The notes under the pieces: generated by a model
What the model was told of the DNA's origin: nothing
What the model saw: only the letters and a program-made list of their open reading frames with translations
Databases searched by the model: none
Origin: Zoogloeaceae bacterium
GTDB lineage: Bacteria > Pseudomonadota > Gammaproteobacteria > Burkholderiales > Rhodocyclaceae
Direction of reading: 5' to 3'
Assembly: GCA_031290955.1 (NCBI GenBank)
Contig: JAISLJ010000198.1
Span: forward strand, 1-10,541
DNA length: 10,541 nucleotides
Shown: in pieces, positions 1 to 6,456 of the stretch
Layout: every line of letters starts with the position of its first letter
Numbering within the stretch: position 1 is the stretch's first letter
Position numbers and translations under genes: made by a program

Positions 1-25
1 CTTCCTGCACGAGCGTCCGCTTCAT
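1..25 (-). CDS. Start of an unidentified divergent gene (partial, 5' end only)
   Basis: The minus strand has an ATG at 25-23 preceded by AAGGAGG about six bases upstream, a near-perfect ribosome binding site, so a real gene start is likely. Only eight codons are visible before the window edge, reading MKRTLVQE. Immediately upstream of a divergent dnaA the expected neighbour is rpmH (ribosomal protein L34), and MKRT is the usual L34 N-terminus. However, L34 continues with an aromatic residue then QPS, which is not seen here in any frame. The gene is therefore left unnamed: it may be an atypical L34, an edge artefact or a different protein. Confidence 0.4.
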
Positions 26-252
26 CTCAAGCCTCCTTGGAATTCCCAGGGAGATACTATGACGACCGGACAACTATCGCGCTACAAAGGTGGACAGATA
101 GGAAGCTCGCTACACCGGGGAAAGTTTTCGCTTGTGGATCGCTTTTCGGTAGGGGTAGAATTCCCCTCTTCGGGCCGCCGGGTCTGTCTGTTTGTCATCT
201 TCGCGTACTTCGCGTTGTGCCGTTGAATCAATTGGATCGCGCAGGTTTTCTT
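26..252. other. Intergenic region upstream of dnaA
   Basis: These 227 bases separate the divergent partial gene from dnaA, where an origin of replication would commonly lie. Read by eye, they lack a cluster of DnaA boxes. The best match to TTATCCACA is the reverse complement of TGTGGATCG at 133-141, with two mismatches. There is no pronounced AT-rich unwinding element. A 55-codon reading frame (59-226) has AGGGAG upstream but encodes nothing recognisable and is not annotated as a gene. The dnaA frame is open upstream of its assigned ATG to position 37, but that extension does not resemble DnaA. Confidence 0.6.
132..161 (+). promoter_or_regulatory. Candidate sigma-70 promoter for dnaA
   Basis: TTGTGG (132-137) and TAGAAT (156-161) are separated by 18 bases. 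The -10 matches consensus at five of six positions, the -35 at only three. It lies about 90 bases before the dnaA ATG, and its -35 overlaps the imperfect DnaA-box-like sequence at 133-141, which would suit autoregulation. This is weak pattern evidence only. Confidence 0.25.
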
Positions 253-1749
253 ATGTCCGTAATCAGCGTTTCCGCGCCCACCGCCAGGGAATTCTGGGCC
301 TCCTGCACCTCAAGCCTTCAGCAGGAACTGCCCCCGCAACAGTTCTCCACATGGATTCGTCCGCTTCATCTGGAAGTCGAGAGCGAGGCGGACTTGCGCC
401 TTCTCGCCCCCAACGCCTTCATCCTGAAATGGGTGCGGGAACGTTACCTGCGGCGCATCGAAGCCCTGGCCGAGGATTTCTTTGGCGCTCCGGCCCGCAT
501 CTCCCTGGGGCAGATGGTCGCGGAAATCGCCGGGGAGGCGCTTGCCCGTCCGCCCGCCGCCCGCCCTCCGGAAACTGCCGCCGCGCCCATGCGCCGGGCA
601 GCGGAAAAGCCGGGTGCGGCGGCGGCGCGGGATGTTCCCCCGCAGGTTGTTTCCCCCGCGCAAGGCCGCAAGGCCGCCGAAAAACCCGCCATCGCCGCAG
701 ACGTGAAACTGCCGGACAGCAAGACCTACGACAAGACCCATTTGCGCGCCGATCTCACCTTCGAGAATCTCGTGGTCGGCAAGGCCAATGACCTGGCGCG
801 CGCCGCCGCGCAACAGGTGGCGCAGAATCCCGGCGCTTCCTACAACCCTCTGTTCATCTATGGCGGCACCGGGCTGGGGAAGACGCACATGATCCACGCC
901 ATGGGCAATTTCATCACCCGCGAATTCCCCGGCAAGATCGTGCGCTATGTGCATGCCGAGGATTATTACACCGCCGTTGTCGCCGCCTACCGGAACAAAT
1001 CCTTCGATACCTTCAAGCGTTACTACCGCAGCCTGGATGTCCTGCTTCTGGATGATGTCCAGTTCTTCAACGGCAAGGATCGCTCGCAGGAGGAATTCTT
1101 CTTCGCCTTCAACGCCTTGCTGGAAGCGAAGAAACAGATCGTCATCACCAGCGACACCTATCCCAAGAATATCAACGGCCTGGATGATCGGCTGGTGACG
1201 CGCTTCGACTGGGGCCTCACCGTGCAGATCGAGCCGCCGGAGACCGAAATGCGGGTGGCGATCCTGAAGAAGAAAGCCGAATCCGAGCGCCTGAATCTGG
1301 ATGACGAGGTTGCCTTCTTCATCGCCAAGCACCTGCGTTCCAATGTGCGCGAACTGGAAGGCGCGTTGAAGAAGGTGCTTGCCTATTCCACCTTCCGGCA
1401 GGCGCCGGTCACGCTTGAAATCACCAAGGAAGCCCTGCGGGACATCATCGGCTCGGTGCGCAACATCACCATCGAGGGCATCCAGAAGACCGTGGCCGAT
1501 TATTACAAGATCAAGGTGGCCGATCTCTTTTCCCGCAAGCGCACCCGCGTCATCGCCCGGCCGCGCCAGATTGCCATGTGGCTGTGCAAGGAAGTGACCC
1601 AGTTCAGCTATCCGATGATCGGCGAAGCCTTCGGCGGGCGCGACCACACGACGGTCATCCACGCCGTGCGCACCATCGAGGCCCTGAAAAGCAAGGAAAC
1701 CAGCCTGGCGCACGATCTTCATGTGCTGACGCAGGTCGTCAAGGGCTAG
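253..1749 (+). CDS. dnaA: Chromosomal replication initiator protein DnaA
   Basis: DnaA is the AAA+ ATPase that binds DnaA boxes at oriC, melts the origin and loads DnaB helicase. The 498-residue product shows all four domains. Residues about 8-90 are domain I, with the conserved FSTWIRPL segment. Residues 92-160 are a long Ala/Pro-rich linker, longer than in E. coli. The AAA+ core follows with Walker A GGTGLGKTH (204-212), Walker B LLLDDVQFF (264-272) and the NVRELEGAL box (364-372). Domain IV (about 400-498) carries the DNA-binding signature GGRDHTTVIHA (461-471). The ATG at 253 was chosen because alignment to known DnaA N-termini begins there and an AGG precedes it. No key residue is missing. 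argA, not dnaN, follows 15 bp downstream, probably cotranscribed. Confidence 0.97.
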   Translation: MSVISVSAPTAREFWASCTSSLQQELPPQQFSTWIRPLHLEVESEADLRLLAPNAFILKWVRERYLRRIEALAEDFFGAPARISLGQMVAEIAGEALARPPAARPPETAAAPMRRAAEKPGAAAARDVPPQVVSPAQGRKAAEKPAIAADVKLPDSKTYDKTHLRADLTFENLVVGKANDLARAAAQQVAQNPGASYNPLFIYGGTGLGKTHMIHAMGNFITREFPGKIVRYVHAEDYYTAVVAAYRNKSFDTFKRYYRSLDVLLLDDVQFFNGKDRSQEEFFFAFNALLEAKKQIVITSDTYPKNINGLDDRLVTRFDWGLTVQIEPPETEMRVAILKKKAESERLNLDDEVAFFIAKHLRSNVRELEGALKKVLAYSTFRQAPVTLEITKEALRDIIGSVRNITIEGIQKTVADYYKIKVADLFSRKRTRVIARPRQIAMWLCKEVTQFSYPMIGEAFGGRDHTTVIHAVRTIEALKSKETSLAHDLHVLTQVVKG

Positions 1750-1764
1750 CCGCAAGATTACCCG

Positions 1765-3081
1765 ATGTCCGCCAACGATTCCTTCGGATTCGTCGCCTGG
1801 TTCCGACAGGTGACGCCCTATATCAATACCTTTCGCGGCAAGACCTTCGTGCTCGCTTTTGGCGGCAAGGCGATTGCCGGGCCGCTGGCGCGCACCTTCG
1901 CCTATGATGTGAATCTGCTCGCCAGCCTGGGCATTCGCCTGGTTCTCGTGCATGGCGCCCGACCGCAGATCGAGGAGGAATTGCGCGAAAAGAACCTGCC
2001 TTCGCGCTTTCATCGCGGCTACCGCATTACCGACGCCGCAACCCTGGATTGCGTGGTCGATGCCATCGGCAGCGTCTATCTTGAAATCGAGGCGCTGCTC
2101 TCGCAGGGCCTGCCCAACACGCCGATGGCCAACAGCCCTATCCGCGTGATCGGCGGCAATTTCATTACCGCTCGTCCCCTGGGCGTACTGGATGGCATTG
2201 ATCTCCAATACAGCGGGATGGTGCGCAAGGTGGATGGCGAAGGGCTGAAGGCGCAATTGCAACTGGGCAATATCGTGCTGCTTTCCTGCCTGGGCGGCTC
2301 GCCCACGGGCGAACTCTTCAATCTGCCAATGGAAGAGGTGGCCGAAGCCGTGGCCGTGGCCGTGAAGGCTGACAAGCTGGTGTTTCTTGCCGACCGCCCC
2401 GGCGTGATGAGCGAGACGGGCGAACTTCTCGACGAACTCACGGCGGATATGGCGAGCCGACTCCAGGGCGCGGACTGGCTTTCCAATGACCTGAAACGTT
2501 ACCTGCCCTGCGCGGTGCGCGCGAGCCGGGCGGGCGTCGGCAGGGCGCACCTGATCGGCTACGAGGCGGATGGCGCGCTCCTTCTGGAACTTTTTACCCG
2601 CGAGGGCGTGGGCACGGTGATTTCGCGCGAATCCCTGGAACGCCTGCGCGAGGCCCGCGCCGACGATATCGGCGCATTGATCGCCTTGATCGAACCGCTG
2701 GAGGAAGACGGCACGCTGGTGCATCGTCCGCGGGAAGTGCTGGAGCGTGAAATTGAGAAATTCTCGGTCATCGAGCACGACGGGATGATCGTTGGCTGCG
2801 CGGCGCTCTATGAATACGGCGAGGGCGTTGCCGAACTCGCCTGCCTCGCCGTGCATCCGGCGCATCGGCAATGGGGCTATGGCGAACAATTGATGAAACG
2901 CATCGAAGCCCGCGCCGTGGGCGTAAAACAGCTCTTCGTGCTCACCACCCGCACCGTGCATTGGTTCATCGAGCGTGGCTTCCGGCTGGAAGACATCGAG
3001 GCGCTGCCCGAACAAAAACGCCAGATGTACAACCTGCAACGCAAATCCAAGGTGCTGGTGAAGCGATTGCGGGAAGCGTAA
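1765..3081 (+). CDS. argA: Amino-acid N-acetyltransferase (N-acetylglutamate synthase) ArgA
   Basis: ArgA acetylates glutamate with acetyl-CoA, the first step of arginine biosynthesis, in the cytoplasm, and is normally feedback-inhibited by arginine. The 438-residue length is typical. Residues about 20-285 form the amino-acid-kinase-like regulatory domain: FGGKAI at 32-37, VHGARPQIE at 62-70 and SPIRVIGGNF at 124-133. Residues about 293-436 are the GNAT catalytic domain, with the acetyl-CoA-binding stretch LACLAVHPAHRQWGYGEQL (358-376) and LTTRTVHWFIERGF (393-406) near the C-terminus. The ATG at 1765 lies 15 bp after the dnaA stop with only a weak upstream purine run, so translation may rely partly on coupling. 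The fusion layout separates it from argB (kinase domain only) and from ArgJ. Confidence 0.96.
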   Translation: MSANDSFGFVAWFRQVTPYINTFRGKTFVLAFGGKAIAGPLARTFAYDVNLLASLGIRLVLVHGARPQIEEELREKNLPSRFHRGYRITDAATLDCVVDAIGSVYLEIEALLSQGLPNTPMANSPIRVIGGNFITARPLGVLDGIDLQYSGMVRKVDGEGLKAQLQLGNIVLLSCLGGSPTGELFNLPMEEVAEAVAVAVKADKLVFLADRPGVMSETGELLDELTADMASRLQGADWLSNDLKRYLPCAVRASRAGVGRAHLIGYEADGALLLELFTREGVGTVISRESLERLREARADDIGALIALIEPLEEDGTLVHRPREVLEREIEKFSVIEHDGMIVGCAALYEYGEGVAELACLAVHPAHRQWGYGEQLMKRIEARAVGVKQLFVLTTRTVHWFIERGFRLEDIEALPEQKRQMYNLQRKSKVLVKRLREA

Positions 3082-3086
3082 TGTGC

Positions 3087-3116
3087 GTTCCCTTCCCCCG
3101 CGCGGGGGAAGGGAAC
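3087..3116. repeat. Perfect 30-bp palindrome, possible dispersed palindromic element
   Basis: The left arm GTTCCCTTCCCCCGC (3087-3101) is exactly complementary to the right arm (3102-3116), with no spacer. It starts five bases after the argA stop, in the convergent junction with the thiolase gene. RNA from either strand would form a very strong GC hairpin, which may terminate or stabilise the argA transcript, but no T-run follows on either strand. A related shorter palindrome with the same GTTC/GAAC ends lies at 7283-7309, which suggests a REP-like intergenic repeat family rather than a dedicated terminator. Confidence 0.75.
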
Positions 3117-3139
3117 GGCAAGCGGTACTGGTACTACAT

Positions 3140-3168
3140 GGAAAATCGCTGTCCGCAGGACCGACAGC
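3140..3168 (-). terminator. Probable Rho-independent terminator of the thiolase gene
   Basis: Reading the minus strand after the thiolase stop (3178-3176), GCTGTC (3168-3163) pairs with GACAGC (3153-3148) across a nine-base loop that can pair further (GGTCC with GGAC-type bases). The stem is followed by GATTTTCC, a short T-run. Position, stem and T-run fit a terminator for the thiolase transcript, though the T-run is brief. Confidence 0.4.
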
Positions 3169-3175
3169 TTAGCGC

Positions 3176-4360
3176 TTAGAGGCGCTCGTAGATGGTGGCG
3201 ATGCCTTGGCCGCCGCCGATGCACATGGTGGCCAAGCCGTATTTTTTCTGCGTGCGTTGCAGTTCGTGCAGGAGCTTGGTGACGATGACGCTGCCCGTGG
3301 CGCTGACCGGATGGCCCAGAGCGATCGCGCCGCCGTTGGGATTGGTCTTTGCCGGGTCCAGCCCCAGGCCCTTGGCGACCGCGAGCGATTGTGCGGCAAA
3401 GGCTTCGTTGGATTCGATCACGTCGATCTGGTCGAGCGTCAGCCCCGCCTTTTGCAAGGCGATCTTGGTCGCGGGAATCGGGCCTTCGCCCATCACATCG
3501 TTGGGTACGCCGGCAATGCCGTAGGAGACCAGGCGGGCAATGGGCTTGTAGCCCGCCGCGGCAGCCTTGGCCGCGTCCGCCAGCACCAGGAAGGCGGCAG
3601 CGTCATTGATGCCGGAAGCGTTGCCCGCCGTCACCGTGCCGCCCTCTTTCTTGAAGGCGGGCTTCATCTTGGCGAGTTTTTCCAGCGTGGTGTCGGGCTT
3701 CAGGTGCTCGTCGGTATCGAAAATCACATCGCCCTTGCGGCTCTTCAGGGTGATGGGCACGATCTGGCCCTTGAAATATCCGGCTTCGCGGGCGGCAGCG
3801 GCGCGCTTTTGCGATTCCAGCGCGAAGGCGTCCTGCTCCTCGCGGCTGATGCCGAACTTGACCGCCAGGTTTTCCGCCGTGATGCCCATGTGGCCAACGC
3901 CAAAGGGATCGGTGATGACGGAAACCATCGCGTCAATGGCGCTCGTATCGCCCATGCGCGCGCCGGAACGCAGCGCGGGCAGGAGATACGCGCCCCGCGA
4001 CATCACTTCCACGCCGCCTGCCAGGGCAAAATCGGCATCGCCCAGAATGATGGCCTGGGAAGAGGAAACGACGGCCTGCATGGCGGAGCCGCACAGGCGA
4101 TTCACCGCGAAAACGACGGAATCAAAGGACAGGCCGCCATTGATGGTCGCCACGCGGGAAACATACGGATAGCGGCTTTCCACGGGGATAATGTTGCCGA
4201 CGGTGGCGAAGGTGATTTGCTTGGGATCGACGCCGGAACGCGCAATCGTCTCCCGGATGACGGTCGCGCCCAGATCAACAGGGTCCAGATCCTTCAGGGA
4301 GCCGCCAAACGCGCCAATGGCGGAACGGGCGGCACTCAATACTACGATGTCTTTACTCAT
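3176..4360 (-). CDS. Acetyl-CoA C-acetyltransferase / beta-ketothiolase (thiolase II family, BktB/PhaA-like)
   Basis: Biosynthetic thiolases condense two acetyl-CoA molecules to acetoacetyl-CoA, or the reverse. In PHA-forming betaproteobacteria this supplies the polymer precursor. The 394-residue length is normal. The catalytic triad is present: acyl-accepting Cys90 in NRLCGSAMQ, His350 in GHPVSATG and Cys380 in CIGGGQG, plus the NEAF motif (318-321). GAFGGSLKD near the N-terminus and IFDTDEH (213-219) resemble Cupriavidus BktB more than PhaA, but substrate range cannot be told from sequence, so no symbol is given. The usual GHPIGASG/GHPIGATG reads GHPVSATG here. AAGGAG lies nine bases before the ATG. 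The CobD/CbiB-family gene ends 27 bp upstream on the same strand, so the two are probably cotranscribed. The divergent phasin gene supports a PHA role. Confidence 0.93.
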   Translation of the reverse strand: MSKDIVVLSAARSAIGAFGGSLKDLDPVDLGATVIRETIARSGVDPKQITFATVGNIIPVESRYPYVSRVATINGGLSFDSVVFAVNRLCGSAMQAVVSSSQAIILGDADFALAGGVEVMSRGAYLLPALRSGARMGDTSAIDAMVSVITDPFGVGHMGITAENLAVKFGISREEQDAFALESQKRAAAAREAGYFKGQIVPITLKSRKGDVIFDTDEHLKPDTTLEKLAKMKPAFKKEGGTVTAGNASGINDAAAFLVLADAAKAAAAGYKPIARLVSYGIAGVPNDVMGEGPIPATKIALQKAGLTLDQIDVIESNEAFAAQSLAVAKGLGLDPAKTNPNGGAIALGHPVSATGSVIVTKLLHELQRTQKKYGLATMCIGGGQGIATIYERL

Positions 4361-4387
4361 GAACAGCTACTCCTTGTGGATGAAAAA

Positions 4388-5377
4388 TCAACCTGCGCGC
4401 CGGAATCCGACAAGGATCAAGAGGAGCACAGGAACGAGAGAAAAATAAAACAGCAAGTTATCAGGAATGGTACGGGTAAGCACCAGGAAAACAGAGGCTT
4501 GCAGCAGGAAGAAGAGCCAGAGCACAACGCCGCGCCAAACGAGGCCCGTCGCGCTTTGCATGGCATCCGCATCCGCTGCCGCGCCGAAATCCGCTTCGGC
4601 ATGCGCTTCCGAGATGTCTGTCATGGGGATGCCCAGCCGCACGCCCAGCGCGCCTGCTCCTGTGGCCAGCACGACTTCCGGCGCGGGCAGTTTGGCGCGC
4701 TCGGGAAGGTTGCGCCAAGAATACATGGCATCCAGGAAATTGCCCACCAGCGCAAAGGCGGTTGCGGTCATGCGGGCGGGCAACCAGTCAAGAATAACGA
4801 ACAATTGTTGCGCAAATTTGCCAAAACCGTCTTTTTGCGCCTGCCAGTGCCGGGAGAGAAGATGCAGGAGCCGGTACAGGAGCGCCCCCAGCGGCCCGGC
4901 CAGGGAAAACCAGAACATGACGGCAAAGACGCGATGATGCGCCGCCGCCAGCGCCGTCTCGATGGCAAGGCGGGCGATCTCGCTCTCGTTTTGCCGCGTA
5001 TCCAAGGCTTCCCCGCGCCATTCGGCCAACAGGGCTTCCGCCTTCTCCCGCTCATCGAGCCGGAGCGCCAACTGGATTTCGGCATAGACATGGCTGAAGC
5101 CGCGAAAGCCCATCGTCACGGAAAGGATGAGCACGTTCAGGAGGAACAAGGGCAACCAGCCCGCCTGCCACGCCAGCCACCACAGCGCCCCGGTCAGGAA
5201 GACGGGCGGCAGGAGGAAGAGCGCGGTTCCCAGGATGCCGTGCTGGTCGCTTCCGGCATTCACATGCCGCTCAAGAAAATCCGCCCACGCGCGCAGCCAC
5301 TGGGAAAGCCGCCGTTCATGCGAGAGCGGATGCAATTGTTCCAAGAGGAAGACGATCACGAGGGAGAGAAAACTCAT
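4388..5377 (-). CDS. CobD/CbiB-family integral membrane protein
   Basis: This family (CobD_Cbib, which also includes AmpE) is named for adenosylcobinamide-phosphate synthase of cobalamin synthesis. The betaproteobacterial branch is a divergent membrane protein of uncertain activity. The 329-residue product has hydrophobic segments at about 2-14, 47-70, 74-94, 152-176, 190-216 and 283-325. Family-like blocks are FSLAGPLGALLYRLL (157-171), DWLPARMTATAFALVGNF (197-214) and GAGALGVRLG (240-249). The ATG at 5377 begins MSFLSLVIVFLLEQ, as in relatives; the frame is open for 66 more upstream codons, but these are hydrophilic and non-homologous. No Shine-Dalgarno sequence is obvious. No cobalamin genes are nearby, and it is followed by the thiolase in the same apparent operon, so a role in B12 synthesis is not supported by context. 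Confidence 0.88.
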   Translation of the reverse strand: MSFLSLVIVFLLEQLHPLSHERRLSQWLRAWADFLERHVNAGSDQHGILGTALFLLPPVFLTGALWWLAWQAGWLPLFLLNVLILSVTMGFRGFSHVYAEIQLALRLDEREKAEALLAEWRGEALDTRQNESEIARLAIETALAAAHHRVFAVMFWFSLAGPLGALLYRLLHLLSRHWQAQKDGFGKFAQQLFVILDWLPARMTATAFALVGNFLDAMYSWRNLPERAKLPAPEVVLATGAGALGVRLGIPMTDISEAHAEADFGAAADADAMQSATGLVWRGVVLWLFFLLQASVFLVLTRTIPDNLLFYFSLVPVLLLILVGFRRAG

Positions 5378-5404
5378 CGGCAGGCCAAATACGGGGAAAT
5401 CCGT

Positions 5405-5434
5405 ATCATACCGCACATGTGCGCCTTGTGCCGA
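5405..5434 (-). promoter_or_regulatory. Candidate promoter with palindromic operator for the CobD/CbiB-family gene and thiolase
   Basis: On the minus strand TCGGCA (5434-5429, four of six matches to TTGACA) and TATGAT (5410-5405, five of six to TATAAT) are 18 bases apart, giving a predicted start about 20 bases before the ATG at 5377. The spacer contains the perfect palindrome CGCACATGTGCG (5412-5423), a position where a dimeric repressor would block RNA polymerase. The regulator is not identifiable from the sequence. Confidence 0.4.
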
Positions 5435-5451
5435 AGGGCAGATGCCCTTTT
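5434..5451 (+). terminator. Terminator-like hairpin in plus orientation
   Basis: AAGGGC (5434-5439), loop AGAT, GCCCTT (5444-5449) and two further T residues make a compact Rho-independent-terminator-like hairpin on the plus strand. No plus-strand gene ends just upstream; the genes to the left run on the minus strand. It could stop antisense transcription through the operon. It also overlaps the candidate -35 at 5429-5434 by one base. Confidence 0.25.
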
Positions 5452-5688
5452 CATGGCAATCGCATTTGGCTTTTTGGAGGATGCCAGGCAAGGAAGCGCG
5501 ATATTGCGGGATACGGTCGGCGGTTTTTCGCCGGGAGCGGATACTGCATTTGGGATCGGTTGCCTCCCGACGCAAAGCCCCAGGGCGAACTTGCGGTCAT
5601 TTCCAGCTCTCGGCAAAAAGCGTGAATAAACCAGATTTCAACGCCGTTTACAATTATTTGTCATGAAACATGAAGGGAAAACGCCCTT

Positions 5689-5718
5689 TTGATTCCGGTT
5701 ACAATATATGCTTATAAG
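5689..5718 (+). promoter_or_regulatory. Candidate distal promoter of the phasin gene
   Basis: TTGATT (5689-5694; four of six consensus) and TATAAG (5713-5718; five of six) are spaced by 18 bases in an AT-richer patch. The predicted start is about 120 bases before the phasin ATG. It competes with the proximal candidate at 5744-5771, and both could be used. Confidence 0.35.
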
Positions 5719-5743
5719 ATTGATGTGAACCGCTGGCTGCTTC

Positions 5744-5771
5744 TTGCGCCCCCTTCCGAAAAGGGTACAAT
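5744..5771 (+). promoter_or_regulatory. Candidate proximal promoter of the phasin gene
   Basis: TACAAT (5766-5771) is a good -10 in GC-rich betaproteobacterial sequence and is preceded after 16 bases by a weak -35, TTGCGC (5744-5749). Transcription would start near 5778, leaving a leader of about 70 bases to the ATG at 5848. The PHA regulator PhaR often controls phasins in relatives, but I see no convincing CTGC-N3/4-GCAG-type site. Confidence 0.35.
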
Positions 5772-5847
5772 CCCCGCTCGCGCTCGGGATTTTGTGGTTC
5801 ATTGTGGCAGGAGCGCGGGTTTTCTTTCTTTCTATGGAGATACACTT

Positions 5848-6456
5848 ATGAGCCTCATCCAGCAGGAATTTCTTTCCTTTTCCGTCCAATCCGCCTTCCA
5901 GTCCCTGACGCGCTTCTCCCAGATCGTCCTGGATTCTGCGGACCAAGCCACGCAGTTGAACATCAAGACGAGCCGCGCCCTCCTGAATGGCGGCTTTGCC
6001 TCCGGGCAAAACATCCTGGGCACGCGCAACGTCCAGGAATTCAGGAACCTGTCCCAGCCCCTGATCGCGCAAACGCTGAACTATTCGCGCGCGCTCCTCG
6101 ACATCACGAGCAAGGCGCAGGAATCCCTGGGCAAGCTGGCGGAAAACCAGTATTCCGAGATCCGCCAGTCCATCGACGGGCTTCTGGAACGCGCCGCCGA
6201 AGCCTCCCCGTCGGGTACGGGAACCGGGCTTGCCGTTGCCAAGTCCATCCTTTCCTCGGCGAACCAGGCCGTCGACAGCGTGCTGGGGCAGTTCTCCGAA
6301 GCCAGCAAGCAAGCAAATTCCATCGTCGGCGCCAATCTTGACAGCATCCGCGAACTGGCCGAAAACGACCCGCAAGGCAGCAGCGCAGGCAAGCCCGCCA
6401 GCAGCGCCACCAGCGCCGCCGCTGGCAAGGCTGCCGCCAGCAAGTCTGCCAAGTGA
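5848..6456 (+). CDS. Phasin family protein (PHA granule-associated)
   Basis: Phasins coat polyhydroxyalkanoate granules in the cytoplasm and control their number and size. The 202-residue product begins with the amphipathic stretch characteristic of Phasin_2 proteins (QQEFLSFSVQSAFQSLTRFS), followed by helical, Ala/Gln/Ser-rich sequence without cysteine or predicted membrane segments. After residue about 175 it becomes a low-complexity tail of Ala, Ser, Gly and Lys ending ASKSAK, as is common in phasins and able to contact DNA or the polymer. The ATG at 5848 is preceded by GGAGA at good spacing; an upstream open stretch in the same frame covers the promoter region and is not included. The last four bases overlap the next gene's start (GTGA). 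The divergent thiolase supports the PHA assignment. Confidence 0.88.
   Translation: MSLIQQEFLSFSVQSAFQSLTRFSQIVLDSADQATQLNIKTSRALLNGGFASGQNILGTRNVQEFRNLSQPLIAQTLNYSRALLDITSKAQESLGKLAENQYSEIRQSIDGLLERAAEASPSGTGTGLAVAKSILSSANQAVDSVLGQFSEASKQANSIVGANLDSIRELAENDPQGSSAGKPASSATSAAAGKAAASKSAK

Larger units (their letters stand above)
5378..5847. other. Divergent intergenic region between the CobD/CbiB-family gene and the phasin gene
   Basis: These 470 bases contain no gene I can support; short frames running through both strands resemble nothing. The left 60 bases hold a candidate minus-strand promoter with a 12-bp palindrome in its spacer, and a hairpin near the minus-strand start codon (ATACGG at 5389-5394 pairing with CCGTAT at 5401-5406). 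Candidate plus-strand phasin promoters lie near 5689-5718 and 5744-5771. AAGGG/CCCTT at 5673-5688 forms a weak five-base hairpin followed by T residues. The middle part, about 5460-5650, shows no recognisable element. The minus-strand leader implied by the promoter is only about 20 bases, too short for a cobalamin riboswitch. Confidence 0.6.

Noticed and set aside
59..226. A 55-codon plus-strand frame with AGGGAG upstream, before dnaA
   Set aside because: The composition is unremarkable, no family is recognised, and it occupies the dnaA promoter region; a chance frame is more likely.
26..252. Origin of replication oriC at the dnaA leader
   Set aside because: There is no cluster of DnaA boxes and no AT-rich unwinding region; a single two-mismatch box is not enough.
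310..3039. A 909-codon open frame on the minus strand antisense to dnaA and argA
   Set aside because: It is a mirror of strong codon bias in two real genes; the translation is a His/Gln/Arg/Gly-rich mixture with no recognisable domain, and both sense genes are unmistakable.
5378..5600. Possible cobalamin riboswitch upstream of the CobD/CbiB-family gene
   Set aside because: No B12-box-like sequence was found on the minus strand, and the candidate promoter leaves only about 20 bases of leader.
3206..5629. An 807-codon open frame on the plus strand antisense to the thiolase and the CobD/CbiB-family gene
   Set aside because: It has the same codon-bias artefact, crosses the intergenic gap between two well-supported genes and shows no protein family signature.
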